This document shows positions 37,538 through 47,304 of a stretch of DNA of 64,000 nt, piece after piece; position 1 is the stretch's first letter; the number at the start of each line of letters is the position of its first letter. The stretch lies in contig NZ_CP089932.1 of NCBI RefSeq assembly GCF_021365465.1, positions 2,480,001-2,544,000 on the forward strand. The letters run 5' to 3'. This stretch comes from Erwinia tracheiphila (GTDB lineage: Bacteria; Pseudomonadota; Gammaproteobacteria; Enterobacterales; Enterobacteriaceae). The position numbers were made by a program, and so were the translations under genes. The notes under the pieces were generated by a model. It saw only the letters and a list, made by a program, of their open reading frames with translations. It was not told the origin of the DNA and did no database searches.

Positions 37538-37762
37538 TCAGGATTTATGCCAGCGTGAGATCGCACCGCGCATGGTACGTCGAATTAATGGCTCCAGCGC
37601 CCAGGCCAGTGCGATTTTCAACGGCTGGCGCGTAACCGACTTCACCAGCAGACCTGTCAGGCCTGCCGGAGCGTATGTAAGCACGCCGATTAAAACAAAT
37701 TTACCGGTCTTTTTCAGCACGGGTTTGATGTGACGCCTGACTGCCGAATAACCGTTACGCAT
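37538..37762 (-). CDS. pspD: Phage shock protein D
   Basis: 74 residues, basic ends around one hydrophobic amphipathic region (KFVLIGVLTYAPAGLTGLLVKS). Last canonical psp gene; role in the inner membrane unclear. Start follows a GGAG-like site (CTGGAGAACAGCC). About 45 bp from pspC. Confidence 0.9.
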   Translation of the reverse strand: MRNGYSAVRRHIKPVLKKTGKFVLIGVLTYAPAGLTGLLVKSVTRQPLKIALAWALEPLIRRTMRGAISRWHKS

Positions 37763-37807
37763 GGCTGTTCTCCAGAAAAGAAACAGGACCCGCAGGTGGG
37801 CCGCTCA

Positions 37808-38161
37808 TCATAGCTGACGGAAACGACGGCGCACGCTAAAGGTTTCTGACGTGACATAACGCTCCATATTGCGCAGGCTGTGCTCTCCGCTTTGCAGTTC
37901 GCGACTTAACTGTTCAAGCCGTTGATGTACTGACGGTTCGCTGCCATGCCGTGCGACAACCTCTTCCGGCTGTTCATCAAGCACAAACGCCAGTACAAAG
38001 TAAACGATAAGAGTGAACATAAATAAGCCGAAAAACATCGACAGCACCACAATCACCCGCAGCAGTTGCACCGGAATATCGAGATAATCAGCAATTCCCG
38101 CACAAACGCCTTTCAGTTTCCCGCGCACCGGAATGCGGTACAGCTTTTTACCTCCTTTCAT
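37808..38161 (-). CDS. pspC: Phage shock protein C
   Basis: 117 residues. N-terminal PspC signature KLYRIPVRGKLKGVCAGIADYLDIPVQLLRV, a membrane segment (about 38-62, VIVVLSMFFGLFMFTLIVYFVLAF) and a cytoplasmic leucine-zipper-like C-terminus. With PspB it senses inner-membrane stress and captures PspA. Start overlaps the pspB stop by 4 bp. Confidence 0.95.
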   Translation of the reverse strand: MKGGKKLYRIPVRGKLKGVCAGIADYLDIPVQLLRVIVVLSMFFGLFMFTLIVYFVLAFVLDEQPEEVVARHGSEPSVHQRLEQLSRELQSGEHSLRNMERYVTSETFSVRRRFRQL

Positions 38162-38385
38162 TGTTGCCTCCAGTTTGGATGTTCAGCATCCAGAATCTCT
38201 TCCAGCGCCTGAATACGCTCACGCATCTGGCCTGCATCCGTAGTTAACTGTTGCAACCGCTGGCGTTCTCCGGGTGACAACTCATCGCTGTTACTTTGGC
38301 GATTGCTGTAGTGAAGCCATAACCAGACCGGTGCCACAAACAACACAAATATGGTCAGTGGAATGGTCAGAAATAACGCGCTCAT
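38158..38385 (-). CDS. pspB: Phage shock protein B
   Basis: 75 residues: N-terminal membrane helix (LFLTIPLTIFVLFVAPVWLWLHY) and a cytoplasmic coiled coil (LSPGERQRLQQLTTDAGQMRERIQALEEILDAEHPNW). Positive regulator acting with PspC. Overlaps pspC by 4 bp. Confidence 0.95.
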   Translation of the reverse strand: MSALFLTIPLTIFVLFVAPVWLWLHYSNRQSNSDELSPGERQRLQQLTTDAGQMRERIQALEEILDAEHPNWRQQ

Positions 38386-38426
38386 TGACTCTCCTTGAAA
38401 TTTAGCCCTGCCTGTATGAAATCGTA

Positions 38427-39092
38427 TTACTCACTGCAGTTCATTTTGGTTTTTAACGCTGCCAGCTGTTCACCGATATCATCGTCCGCCTGCAAATCAG
38501 CAAATTGCTGATTCAATGTTTTATGTTTGCCAAAACGCTGGCTTTCCGCTTCGGCTTCCATATGATCAATACGGCGTTCAAACGATTCGAAACGTGCCAT
38601 TGCCTGGTCGATTTTACCGCTGTCAAGCTGGCGACGAACATCACGTGAAGATGAGGCCGCCTGATGACGCAAAGATAAAGTCTGCTGACGGGCCCGGGTT
38701 TCACTGAGTTTTTTCTCCAGCTCAACTATTTCTCCCTTCATGCGGGTCAGCGTCTCTTCCACCTGATCCACTTCACTTTTCAGCGATGTGGTCAGTTCAG
38801 TCAGCTTTTGTTTTTCAATCAGCGCGGCGCGTGCCAAATCATCTTTTTCACGGCGCAGGGCCAGTTCCGCTTTTTCCTGCCATTCCGCCTGCTGGGTCTC
38901 TGCCTGAGCGATGCGACGCATCAACTGTTTCTTTTCCGCCAGCGCTCTGGCGGAAGTGGAGCGAACTTCAACCAGCGTGTCTTCCATTTCCTGAATCATC
39001 AGGCGCACCAGTTTTTGTGGATCTTCAGCCTTTTCAAGCAGGGAATTAATATTGGCGTTAACAATATCGGCAAAGCGAGAAAAAATACCCAT
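38427..39092 (-). CDS. pspA: Phage shock protein A
   Basis: 221 residues from [25 protein letters not shown] at 39092; the ORF's five extra N-terminal codons lack a ribosome site. N-terminal amphipathic membrane-binding helix, then an ESCRT-III-like coiled coil through most of the protein. It inhibits PspF when idle and binds damaged inner membrane as oligomers under stress. Preceded by a sigma-54 promoter (39146-39161) and divergent from pspF. Confidence 0.96.
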   Translation of the reverse strand: MGIFSRFADIVNANINSLLEKAEDPQKLVRLMIQEMEDTLVEVRSTSARALAEKKQLMRRIAQAETQQAEWQEKAELALRREKDDLARAALIEKQKLTELTTSLKSEVDQVEETLTRMKGEIVELEKKLSETRARQQTLSLRHQAASSSRDVRRQLDSGKIDQAMARFESFERRIDHMEAEAESQRFGKHKTLNQQFADLQADDDIGEQLAALKTKMNCSE

Positions 39093-39145
39093 AATCATAA
39101 TCCTCATTGGTTAAGTCTGATTGCACACCGTGCTGGCTGTTATTA

Positions 39146-39161
39146 GGCAAATTACATGCCA
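39146..39161 (-). promoter_or_regulatory. Sigma-54 promoter of the psp operon
   Basis: Minus strand TGGCATGTAATTTGCC: the -24 GG and -12 GC are exactly 10 bp apart (consensus TGGCAC-N5-TTGCW). It lies about 55 bp upstream of pspA and opposite pspF, the activator that needs such a promoter. Confidence 0.85.
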
Positions 39162-39256
39162 TTTTTTATCGCAATGATTTTATTGTTAAATAATGACTTT
39201 ACCTTAGTGAAATGCTGCGTTAACGTGGTTTTATTCACTAACTTTTGATTAATTTG

Positions 39257-40258
39257 ATGAGCGAATTTAACGACAGTTTGCTGGGCGAAGCGAATAATTT
39301 TCTGGAAGTGTTGGAACAGGTATCGCGCGTCGCGGTACTGGATAAGCCAGTGCTGGTGATTGGCGAACGCGGAACGGGAAAAGAGTTGATTGCCAGCCGG
39401 CTTCACTATCTTTCTGAACGCTGGCAGGGGCCGTTTATCTCACTGAACTGCGCCGCGCTGAATGAAAGTCTGCTCGACTCAGAACTTTTCGGCCATGAAG
39501 CCGGGGCGTTTACCGGCGCGCAAAAACGCCATTTAGGTCGCTTTGAGCGGGCTGACAGTGGCACCCTGTTTCTTGATGAACTGGCAACCGCACCAATGTT
39601 GGTGCAGGAAAAACTGCTGCGCGTCATTGAGTACGGGCAACTTGAACGCGTTGGCGGCAGCCAGCCGTTACAGGTCAGCGTCAGGCTGGTTTGTGCAACC
39701 AATGATGATCTTCCGCTGCTGGCAAGGCAAGGGAAGTTTCGCGCCGACCTGCTTGATCGTCTGGCTTTCGATGTGGTGCAACTGCCCCCACTGCGCAAGC
39801 GTCGCAGCGATATTCTGCTGCTTGCTGAACACTTTGCCATTCAGATGTGTCGCGAACTGACACTGCCACTGTTTCCCGGTTTTTCAACCACGGCACGTCA
39901 GAAGCTGCTGGAATATGACTGGCCTGGTAATGTGCGCGAGTTGAAAAATGTGGTCGAACGTTCGCTGTATCGCCATGGCGTCACGGATCGGCCCGTGGAT
40001 CGTATCATTATCAATCCTTTTCAGCAGGAGCCTTATACACAAAACACGGAGAGCGATGTGCATGAGGTGCAATTACCTGCATTGCCTTTCGATCTACGCC
40101 ACTGGCAAAATCAGCAGGAGAAAGCGTTGTTATTAAAAAGCCTTCAACAGTCGCGCTTTAATCAGCGTCGAGCCGCTGCATTGCTTGGGCTGACCTATCA
40201 CCAGCTGCGGGCCATGATGAAAAAGCATAACGTCGATGTGAAAACCAGCGAGGAGTGA
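39257..40258 (+). CDS. pspF: PspF, sigma-54 activator of the psp operon
   Basis: 333 residues from MSEFNDSLLGEANNFLEVLEQV at 39257. An AAA+ enhancer-binding protein without a receiver domain: Walker A GERGTGKE, the sigma-54-contacting GAFTGA loop, Walker B GTLFLDELA, arginine fingers in FRADLLDRLAFDV, and the C-terminal Fis-type helix-turn-helix NQRRAAALLGLTYHQLRAMMKKH. Negatively controlled by PspA binding. Divergent from pspA. Confidence 0.96.
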   Translation: MSEFNDSLLGEANNFLEVLEQVSRVAVLDKPVLVIGERGTGKELIASRLHYLSERWQGPFISLNCAALNESLLDSELFGHEAGAFTGAQKRHLGRFERADSGTLFLDELATAPMLVQEKLLRVIEYGQLERVGGSQPLQVSVRLVCATNDDLPLLARQGKFRADLLDRLAFDVVQLPPLRKRRSDILLLAEHFAIQMCRELTLPLFPGFSTTARQKLLEYDWPGNVRELKNVVERSLYRHGVTDRPVDRIIINPFQQEPYTQNTESDVHEVQLPALPFDLRHWQNQQEKALLLKSLQQSRFNQRRAAALLGLTYHQLRAMMKKHNVDVKTSEE

Positions 40259-40510
40259 CCAAACGCTGATGAAAGGAAGAATCTGCGTGTCGCCTGATGC
40301 TCAAGGTTGTGATATTACACGCTCAACATTCCATTCAATTAAAACAGCTCCGGTTTTCCTTTGCGGTGGCTGATTGACTCAGCATTTCGTGAAGGAGGCC
40401 GCGTGAAATGCACTTCAAAGCTTTACAGAGGTTGAGAGCAGCCATTTTGGAACCGTGAAAAATAATACCGGTCAATAAATTGCGTCCCTACGATGGGATA
40501 TGCCTTTGAT

Positions 40511-40601
40511 AAAAAAAAGCCCGCGCAAGGCGGGCCGAAAAATACTGGAAGCAATGTGAGCAATGTCGCGCTCTTCTTCGGTAGAGCCACCGTCGAAGTG
40601 C
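40511..40601 (-). ncRNA. ryhB: RyhB-type iron-stress small RNA
   Basis: The minus strand contains the RyhB core: CGACATTGCTCACATTGC then TTCCAGTATT (plus 40541-40568), identical to the conserved E. coli RyhB pairing region. It is followed by a terminator hairpin GCCCGC-CTTGC-GCGGGC and eight T's ending at 40511. A promoter fits upstream: -35 TTACAA, 17-bp spacer, -10 TACTAT (40608-40613), with a Fur box over the -10. Predicted start about 40601, giving about 91 nt (E. coli RyhB is 90). RyhB represses iron-using proteins with Hfq when iron is scarce. Location between pspF and sapA differs from the E. coli ryhB site. Confidence 0.88.
40512..40535 (-). terminator. Terminator of the RyhB-type RNA
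   Basis: GCGGGC (40530-40535) and GCCCGC (40519-40524) form the stem; eight A's on the plus strand (40511-40518) give the U-run. Confidence 0.9.
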
Positions 40602-40603
40602 AG

Positions 40604-40622
40604 GTGAATAGTAATCATTCTC
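40604..40622 (-). promoter_or_regulatory. Fur box over the ryhB -10 element
   Basis: GTGAATAGTAATCATTCTC agrees with the 19-bp Fur consensus GATAATGATAATCATTATC at 14 positions and covers the -10 element, so iron-loaded Fur would block transcription. Confidence 0.75.
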
Positions 40623-40646
40623 AATATCACTTGTAAAGTATTTTGT

Positions 40647-40661
40647 TGAGAATTTTTCTCA
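40647..40661. promoter_or_regulatory. Second Fur-like palindrome
   Basis: TGAGAATTTTTCTCA is a perfect 6-3-6 palindrome matching the 7-1-7 Fur pattern TGATAAT-N-ATTATCA at 11 of 14 positions. It lies upstream of the -35 element and may help Fur spread or repress cooperatively. Confidence 0.55.
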
Positions 40662-40810
40662 TTTCCACAGCGTAATCGGGGGCATTTTGCACACTTTTCA
40701 TTGCCGCCGCGGATAATCCGGGTTAAAAACAGGCAGTCTGCTGGCCAATTTGGGGTGCAACCAGAGAGTAAGGTATACTCTGGTAATTGCCTGCAATCCC
40801 AGATAACTCA

Positions 40811-42442
40811 ATGCGCACATACCTGATTCCCCTTCTGATGGGCCTGAGCATCGTCAATATGTCAGCCTGGTCATCCTCACCGGGTGATATCCGCCAAAGC
40901 GGCTTTGTCTATTGCGTGAATGGTACTGTGACCACTTTTAACCCGCAGATGGTTAGTGGCGGGCTGGTGGTTGATACGCTGGCTGTTCAGTTGTACGATC
41001 GGCTGCTCGATGTCGACCCCTACACCTATCGGTTAATTCCTGAGCTAGCTGAAAGCTGGGAGGTGCTGGATAATGGGGCGACCTATCGTTTTCATCTGCG
41101 GCGCGAGGTTGCTTTTCAGAAAACAAACTGGTTCACTCCCGGCCGTTTGATGAATGCAGACGATGTGGTATTCAGTTTTCAACGCATTTTTGACCGTCAT
41201 TCTGCCTGGCATAACGTTAATGGCGGCAGCTATCCCTATTTTGACAGCCTGCAGTTTACCGACACGGTGCAGAGCGTCAGAAAGCGAGATAACTACACCG
41301 TTGATATTCGGTTAAAGAGTTCGGACGCATCCTTTCTCTGGCATCTGGCAACACACTATGCCCCAGTGCTGTCGGCAGAATATGCCGCGCAACTCACCAA
41401 AGCCGGGCGCCAGGAACAGCTGGACCACCAGCCTGTCGGTACCGGCCCTTTTCAGCTGAGTCAGTACCGTACTGGCCAGTATATTCGTCTGGCTCGTAAT
41501 CCAGACTACTGGAAAGGATTACCCCGGATGCCGCAGGTGGTGATCGATATGGGCGCTGGCGGAACGGGTCGCTTGTCCAAACTGCTTACCGGCGAGTGCG
41601 ATGTACTGGCCTATCCGGCAGCCAGTCAGCTGGCTGTTCTTCGTAACGATCCGCGGCTGCGTCTGACGCTGCGTGCTGGAATGAATATTGCCTATCTGGC
41701 TTTTAATACCCGCAAGGCACCGCTGGATCTGCCTGAGGTACGCCACGCACTGGCGCTGGCTATCAATAATGAACGCCTGATGGCGGCAATTTATTACGGC
41801 ACGTCAGAAACGGCAGCCTCGATTTTGCCCCGCGCGTCATGGGCATACAATAATAATGCGAAAGTGACTGAATATAATCCGCAAAAATCGCGTCAGCAAT
41901 TGCGGGCGCTGGGGATCGCTAATCTTCACCTGACACTTTGGGTTCCCAGCGCGTCTCAGTCCTGGAATCCCAGCCCGCTTAAGACGGCAGAATTACTTCA
42001 GGCCGACTTAGCACAGGTCGGTGTTCGGGTCACCATCGTTCCGGTGGAGGGGCGTTTCCAGGAGGCACGACTGATGGCGATGAATCATGATTTAACGCTA
42101 ACCGGCTGGGCCACCGACAGTAACGATCCGGACAGTTTTTTCCGGCCGCTATTGAGCTGTGCCGCAATTGGCTCACAAACCAATTTTGCTCACTGGTGCG
42201 ATGCCGCTTTTGATGAAACCTTATACAAGGCGCTGCTTTCTCAACAACTCTCCTCGCGCATCGACTATTACAATCAAGCTCAGATGCTGCTGGCAGAATC
42301 GTTGCCGGTTTTACCGCTGGCGTCATCTTTGCGGCTACAGGCTTACCGTTACGATATTCACGGTCTTGTACTGAGTCCGTTTGGTAATGCCTCATTTGCC
42401 GGGGTCTGGCGTGACAATAATGGGGATAAATCATCATGGTAA
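40811..42442 (+). CDS. sapA: Peptide transport protein SapA
   Basis: 543 residues from [20 protein letters not shown] at 40811, a signal-peptide start; the longer ORF adds eight codons without a ribosome site. Periplasmic family 5 solute-binding protein, close to E. coli SapA throughout ([87 protein letters not shown]). It binds antimicrobial peptides, haem or putrescine-linked substrates for the SapBCDF importer. Overlaps sapB by 7 bp. Confidence 0.95.
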   Translation: MRTYLIPLLMGLSIVNMSAWSSSPGDIRQSGFVYCVNGTVTTFNPQMVSGGLVVDTLAVQLYDRLLDVDPYTYRLIPELAESWEVLDNGATYRFHLRREVAFQKTNWFTPGRLMNADDVVFSFQRIFDRHSAWHNVNGGSYPYFDSLQFTDTVQSVRKRDNYTVDIRLKSSDASFLWHLATHYAPVLSAEYAAQLTKAGRQEQLDHQPVGTGPFQLSQYRTGQYIRLARNPDYWKGLPRMPQVVIDMGAGGTGRLSKLLTGECDVLAYPAASQLAVLRNDPRLRLTLRAGMNIAYLAFNTRKAPLDLPEVRHALALAINNERLMAAIYYGTSETAASILPRASWAYNNNAKVTEYNPQKSRQQLRALGIANLHLTLWVPSASQSWNPSPLKTAELLQADLAQVGVRVTIVPVEGRFQEARLMAMNHDLTLTGWATDSNDPDSFFRPLLSCAAIGSQTNFAHWCDAAFDETLYKALLSQQLSSRIDYYNQAQMLLAESLPVLPLASSLRLQAYRYDIHGLVLSPFGNASFAGVWRDNNGDKSSW

Positions 42443-43401
42443 TTTATGCGCTGCGCCGTCTGGTACTGTGGCTGGTGACGATTCTGATGCTGACACTGGT
42501 TGGTTTTAGCCTGTGTTTTTTCACGCCCCATGCGCCGTTACAAGGTGTGTCGGCGGTTGATGCAATGTTGTTCTGGTACAAGGGGCTGTTTCAGCTCGAT
42601 TTCGGTGTTTCAACGATCAATGGCGAGCCGATTGGTGCGCAAATCAGAGAGGTTTTTCCCGCAACGCTGGAGTTGTGCATCATGGCTTTCACCCTGGCGA
42701 TGCTGGCGGGTATTCCGCTCGGCATCGCGGCAGGCGTAATGCACAATCGCTGGCCGGACCGGCTGATCAGTGGTTTTGCCCTGCTGGGATTCTCTATGCC
42801 GGTATTCTGGCTGGCGCTGCTGCTGACGCTTTTTTTCTCGCTGACGCTCGGTTGGCTGCCGGTTTCCGGTCGTTTCGACCTGCTTTATCCTGTCCAGAAT
42901 ATGACTGGTTTTTCACTGATTGATGCCTGGCTCAGTCATTCACCGTGGCGATATGAAATGCTTATCAGCGCCCTGCGCCATTTGATTCTGCCGGTGATCA
43001 CCCTTGCCCTGGCGCCGACCACTGAAGTGGTACGACTGCTGCGTATCAGCACGCGGGAAGTGATGGAACAGAATTATATTAAGGCGGCGGCGACCCGAGG
43101 CCTTTCCCTGCCAGTTATTATTCGCCGCCATGTGGCTCACAACGCGCTGCCCCCGGTCATTCCTCGCCTCGGGTTACAGTTCTCTACCATGCTGACGCTG
43201 GCAATCATAACGGAAGTGGTGTTCAGCTGGCCCGGTCTGGGGCGCTGGCTGGTGGATGCCATTCGCCAGCAGGATTACGCGGCAATTTCAGCTGGAGTGA
43301 TGGTGGTCGGCGGGCTGGTTATCAGCGTGAACGTGCTGGCTGATATTCTTGGTGCCATGACCAATCCGCTTAAGCATAAAGAATGGTATGCACTCCACTA
43401 G
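42436..43401 (+). CDS. sapB: Sap ABC transporter permease SapB
   Basis: 321 residues, the E. coli length, ending KHKEWYALH where E. coli ends KHKEWYALR. Six membrane helices and the permease EAA loop ([36 protein letters not shown]) for contact with the ATPases. Complete. In E. coli sapC follows with a coding overlap; here AT-rich non-coding DNA follows and then IS1, so the partner permease and both ATPases are absent and SapB is probably not functional. Confidence 0.95.
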   Translation: MVIYALRRLVLWLVTILMLTLVGFSLCFFTPHAPLQGVSAVDAMLFWYKGLFQLDFGVSTINGEPIGAQIREVFPATLELCIMAFTLAMLAGIPLGIAAGVMHNRWPDRLISGFALLGFSMPVFWLALLLTLFFSLTLGWLPVSGRFDLLYPVQNMTGFSLIDAWLSHSPWRYEMLISALRHLILPVITLALAPTTEVVRLLRISTREVMEQNYIKAAATRGLSLPVIIRRHVAHNALPPVIPRLGLQFSTMLTLAIITEVVFSWPGLGRWLVDAIRQQDYAAISAGVMVVGGLVISVNVLADILGAMTNPLKHKEWYALH

Positions 43402-43587
43402 GGTTTACTTATAAAATTTAAAATAATTTACATTCAATAAGTTATAAACATCAATGTAAAAGTTTTTGCAAAAATAACACTTTTATGTACACATAAAAAT
43501 CATTTTGGATACTTAATAATAAACTGGTTTTCTCGGTCGTGACGCAGACTTGCTGATCACGTATGCTTTGCGCTTTGGATGTAACAT

Positions 43588-43863
43588 ATGGCTAAAGTTG
43601 ATGTCGTCTGCCCTCAGTGCAATGAAACTCATGCTGTACGATGTAACGGACATTCAGCATCCGGTGCCCAACGTTACATCTGCAAGCATTGTTCAAAGAC
43701 CTTTCTGCTCAATTTTAGCTACTCCGGTGCCAAACCAGACACACACCAGACCATTGTTAATATGGCCATGAATGATTCCGGATGTCGCGATACCGCACGG
43801 GTTCTCGGTATCAGCCTCAATACGGTTCTGCGGCACGTAAAAAAATTTCGCCAAAGCAGGTAG
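43588..43863 (+). CDS. insA: IS1 InsA
   Basis: 91 residues, full length. Zinc-finger-like CPQCNETHAVRCNGHSASGAQRYICKHC and a helix-turn-helix (CRDTARVLGISLNTVLRHVKKFRQ). It binds IS1 ends and represses. A run of seven A's (43839-43845) near its end is the IS1-type slippage site for making InsAB'. Confidence 0.9.
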   Translation: MAKVDVVCPQCNETHAVRCNGHSASGAQRYICKHCSKTFLLNFSYSGAKPDTHQTIVNMAMNDSGCRDTARVLGISLNTVLRHVKKFRQSR

Positions 43864-44257
43864 CTGAGAATATCGACCCCGAAACGGAGGTTGTTATCTG
43901 CTGTGAAGCCGGTGAACAATGGTCTTACGTGCGGTGTAAAAGCAATCCCCGGTGGTTGTTCTATGCTTATGACCGTATCCGCAAACGTGCTCTGGCCCAT
44001 GTCTTCGGCCCGAGAAATGCCCCGACCCTGCGACGATTGCTGGCCCTGTTAAGCAAATTTAACATTGCCTTTTATATGACAGATGCGTGGCCGGTTTATA
44101 AAGTTCATGGTTAGGAAACTGAATCATCGTTTTAAAAATTTCCTGACCATGAGCAGCAGTGTCTGTAATGCAGTAATGATGTGCCATCGGGAACGTTATG
44201 GTCATAAAATGGCATTTGCGGCGCGTTTTTAACCTGAAAGCTGTTTTTCAGACGCAC

Positions 44258-45472
44258 TTATCCCGCAGTCTGTGCCAGAAGCCATCGTTTCCGGTCGATG
44301 TTATGCAGTCTTTCTGCCACCAACTCCGACGCGTGCCTCCCGGCCTGCGCACTGCTGAAGCGCAGTCGGTTGCCGCACAGAATGCATTTGTACGGATCCG
44401 TGCGCAGAAATTCTTTCATCAGCGCGGCGAAGTCGGGCTTCTCCGGTTTTTTCCGCGCTTCCATCTCCAGGGCTTCATACACCTTCGGCAGCAGGCTACC
44501 CCGTTTACGGTTTGATAAAAAACCGTAATAACGCACCATCTTAAAATGCTTCGCCGGGATATGGCTGATATAACGTCCGATCATATCTTCCTGCGTCAGC
44601 GTCTGCTGCCGGTACTGCTGCGTACGGTGGTCGTAATAGTGGTGCACCACCGCGCCGCCGCTGTAGTGCCTCAGCTTCGCCGCCGACACGGGGGGCCGTT
44701 TCAGGTACCGGCCCAGATATTTGACGCTCCGCCAGGCCCCCCGGGTCTTCTTCGCGAAGTGGACCTTCCAGCGGCGCCCGTACTGCGCCTGCAGATAGCG
44801 CAGCCACTGTTTTTTGTCGTGGATATGCCCCAGCCCCGGCAGCCTGCCGGGGTTAATCAGGTCATAGCTGTGGCGCAGCAGCCGGATGACGGCTCCGCGC
44901 CAGATTTCCTCCACGGCATGCTTTTTAAAGAAGCGGTCGCGCCATACGCCGTGTTTAATATCAAGCCCGCCGCGGGTGACGGAGAGATGAATGTGGGGAT
45001 GCTGGTTGAGCTGGCGACCGTAGGTGTGCAGGGCGCAGAAGATACCGACTTCCACACCCTGTTTTCTGGCCCAGCGGAGCATGGCGCGGGTGGCTGCGCG
45101 GAACAGGGCATTGAGCAGAGGCCAGTTATTGTTGAAAAAGGGCCACAGCAGATGGGGCATGGTGAAGGTGATATGCTGCCAGTCGCAGTCGGGCAGAATT
45201 TGCTGTTGCTCTGTAATCCACTGCTCCGTGGCCTTATGTCCGCAGGAGCTGCAGCCTTTTGATTTACAGGTCTGGCAGAAGAAGCGGGTGTGGGTGCAGT
45301 CCGGGGAGGCGCAGCAGTATCGCTTCACCCCCATGGCAGCAGTGCCGCAGGCGAGCATGCGCTCGACGCAGAGTACGGTCCAGGGGCTGAGGGTGTCCCC
45401 GTGTTTATCCATATACCGGTTCCAGGCGTCATCAGTGGTGAACAGCAGTTTTGCCGGGCGCGGGATATACAT
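44258..45472 (-). CDS. IS91-family Y2 (HUH) transposase, intact
   Basis: 404 residues. Zinc finger near residues 54-82 (CCASPDCTHTRFFCQTCKSK...CGHK), HUH motif HPHIHLS, then VKYLGRYLKRPPV carrying the catalytic tyrosines, and a C-terminal CILCGNRL zinc knuckle. A Rep-like nuclease that nicks one strand for rolling-circle transposition. The G run is six long here, keeping the frame that copy 1 lost. Probably active. Confidence 0.93.
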   Translation of the reverse strand: MYIPRPAKLLFTTDDAWNRYMDKHGDTLSPWTVLCVERMLACGTAAMGVKRYCCASPDCTHTRFFCQTCKSKGCSSCGHKATEQWITEQQQILPDCDWQHITFTMPHLLWPFFNNNWPLLNALFRAATRAMLRWARKQGVEVGIFCALHTYGRQLNQHPHIHLSVTRGGLDIKHGVWRDRFFKKHAVEEIWRGAVIRLLRHSYDLINPGRLPGLGHIHDKKQWLRYLQAQYGRRWKVHFAKKTRGAWRSVKYLGRYLKRPPVSAAKLRHYSGGAVVHHYYDHRTQQYRQQTLTQEDMIGRYISHIPAKHFKMVRYYGFLSNRKRGSLLPKVYEALEMEARKKPEKPDFAALMKEFLRTDPYKCILCGNRLRFSSAQAGRHASELVAERLHNIDRKRWLLAQTAG

Positions 45473-45480
45473 GCGGCGGA

Positions 45481-45927
45481 TTATCGCTCTGCAGTGGCAC
45501 CGGTATTATAGTGCCAGTCGTCACAGTCATCGGCCCAGTTGTCGGTGTGTTTATCCCAGGGAGCGAAGGTCACCGGCAGCATGCCGGATTCTGTGGCGAT
45601 AATAAACACATCGGCTGGCATGGACTCAAGGACGACATCGCCGTCGGGTGAGTCAGGCGGCTCAAAGCCGCGGATGATGCAGACGAGAGGCGGGTCGAAG
45701 TGTGTATCGAGGAAAAACTGTGGCCCCAGGTGGACACAGTGACGAATGGCATCCTGCGGAGTGTCGTAAAAAAACTCGTCGGGGTCGTCATAATCGCTCC
45801 GGGGCGGAATGGACACCAGAAAACGCTTAGGATATCCGGGTATAGCGCGTCGGGACGAGGGCGTGGGTTTACGCTTTCTGGGGGCTTTGCTACGGGCCAT
45901 GTGAATGATTTCCTGAGAAATTAACAT
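45481..45927 (-). CDS. IS91-family accessory ORF, copy 2
   Basis: 148 residues, almost identical to the 11815-12261 ORF. Basic start, acidic body (DYDDPDEFFYD; DNWADDCDDWHYN). Ends 8 bp before the transposase start. Confidence 0.75.
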   Translation of the reverse strand: MLISQEIIHMARSKAPRKRKPTPSSRRAIPGYPKRFLVSIPPRSDYDDPDEFFYDTPQDAIRHCVHLGPQFFLDTHFDPPLVCIIRGFEPPDSPDGDVVLESMPADVFIIATESGMLPVTFAPWDKHTDNWADDCDDWHYNTGATAER

Positions 45928-46183
45928 ACCGCAGAGTATAAAGCTGTGAGCCGGTCATGAACACCCTCGGAACGGCAGAGCCGTGACGCTCGCCCTGTAA
46001 GGGCGCTATGTTCTGTTAAGTGCAACAAGCCACGTGGTGAGCAAGAAATATACCCAACGGACAGAACGACATAATCTTAATCTTCGCACACATATCAAAC
46101 GACTGACCCGCATGACCTGCTCCCCGTTGATTAATACAGCGCGATGTTAGTAATGTCTTCATAAGTCACATGAGGACATCCCC

Positions 46184-46447
46184 ATGAAGAAGCGATTTTC
46201 CGACGAACAGATCATCAGTATTCTCCGCGAGGCCGAAGCCGGGGTTTCGGCCCGGGAACTCTGCCGCAAGCATGCTATTTCAGACGCTACCTTCTACACC
46301 GGGCGCAAGAAGTTTGGCGGCATGGAAGTCCCCGAAGTGAAGCGGCTCAAGTCACTTGAAGAGGAGAACGCCCGCCTCAAGAAGCTGCTCGCTGAAGCCA
46401 TGCTGGATAAGGAGGCGCTTAAGGTGGCTCTGGGCCGAAAGTTCTGA
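46184..46447 (+). CDS. IS3-family OrfA
   Basis: 87 residues. Helix-turn-helix ([42 protein letters not shown]) followed by a leucine-zipper coiled coil ([32 protein letters not shown]). DNA-binding subunit; the OrfAB transposase is made by frameshifting into orfB just downstream. Confidence 0.93.
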   Translation: MKKRFSDEQIISILREAEAGVSARELCRKHAISDATFYTGRKKFGGMEVPEVKRLKSLEEENARLKKLLAEAMLDKEALKVALGRKF

Positions 46448-46470
46448 CGACAGACCAGAAGCGGGAAGCC

Positions 46471-47304
46471 GTGGAAGTCATGTGTGAGATAACGGGTCTG
46501 TCGCAACGTCGTGCCTGCAGGCTGGCCGGTCTGTCCCTTTCAACCTGCCGTTATTCGGTTCAGCGTCCGGCTGCTGACGCGCAACTATCTCTGCGTATCA
46601 CAGAGCTGGCACTTGAACGTCGCCGATTTGGTTACCGGCGCATCTGGCAGTTATTGCGTCGGGAGGGCCTTCACGTCAACCACAAGAGGGTTTACCGCAT
46701 CTATCACCTTAACGGTCTCGGTGTAAAACGCAGGCGACGCCGTAAGGGTCTGGCGACTGAGCGGCTTCCGCTTCTCCGCCCGGATGCGCCGAACCTGACA
46801 TGGTCGATGGATTTTGTCATGGATGCACTTTCCAGCGGCCGCCGGATTAAGTGCCTGACCTGCGTGGATGATTTCACGAAGGAGTGTCTGACGATCACCG
46901 CCGCTTTCGGTATTTCAGGCGTTCAGGTCGCACGTATTCTGGACGGCCTCGCGCTGTTTCGCGGCTATCCGGCAACGATAAGAACCGATCAGGGCCCGGA
47001 ATTTACCAGCCGTGCGCTCGAACAGTGGGCTTTTGAGCATGGTGTAGAACTGCGACTTATCCAGCCGGGTAAGCCAACACAGAACGGATTTATTGAGAGT
47101 TTTAACGGACGCTTTCGGGATGAATGCCTGAATGAGCACTGGTTCAGCGATATTCTTCATGCCCGGAAAATCATTAATGACTGGCGGCAGGATTATAACG
47201 AGTCCAGACCTCATTCATCGCTGAATTACCAGACGCCGCTTGAATTTGCAGCATGCTGGCGAAACGGGAAACATGAAGAAAAACCAACCGACATTACTAA
47301 CTGA
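46471..47304 (+). CDS. IS3-family OrfB transposase
   Basis: 277 residues. An HTH_21-like region ([32 protein letters not shown]) and the rve core: SMDFVMDAL (first Asp), [11 protein letters not shown] (second Asp), [26 protein letters not shown] (Glu) and [16 protein letters not shown]. Complete, and the element has clean ends, so probably mobile. Confidence 0.93.
   Translation: MEVMCEITGLSQRRACRLAGLSLSTCRYSVQRPAADAQLSLRITELALERRRFGYRRIWQLLRREGLHVNHKRVYRIYHLNGLGVKRRRRRKGLATERLPLLRPDAPNLTWSMDFVMDALSSGRRIKCLTCVDDFTKECLTITAAFGISGVQVARILDGLALFRGYPATIRTDQGPEFTSRALEQWAFEHGVELRLIQPGKPTQNGFIESFNGRFRDECLNEHWFSDILHARKIINDWRQDYNESRPHSSLNYQTPLEFAACWRNGKHEEKPTDITN

Larger units (their letters stand above)
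44107..46009 (-). mobile_element. Complete IS91-family element, copy 2
   Basis: 1903 bp. The 5' end (minus orientation) is followed outward by GAAC, as at copy 1; GTTC also flanks the other end on the plus strand (44103-44106 and 46010-46013), with IS1 sequence continuing on both sides. The 3' end holds a hairpin: ATGGTTAGGAAA (44107-44118) with TTTCCTGACCAT (44139-44150), in the place where IS91-like oriIS signals lie. No longer duplication, as expected for rolling-circle transposition. Confidence 0.9.

Noticed and set aside
40415..40618. Possible minus-strand reading frame beginning MITIHLHFDGG over the RyhB gene
   Set aside because: The frame runs straight through a perfect Rho-independent terminator and the RyhB pairing core; the RNA explanation fits all signals.
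44546..45262. 238-codon plus-strand ORF over IS91 copy 2
   Set aside because: Antisense to the intact 404-residue transposase and low in recognisable motifs.
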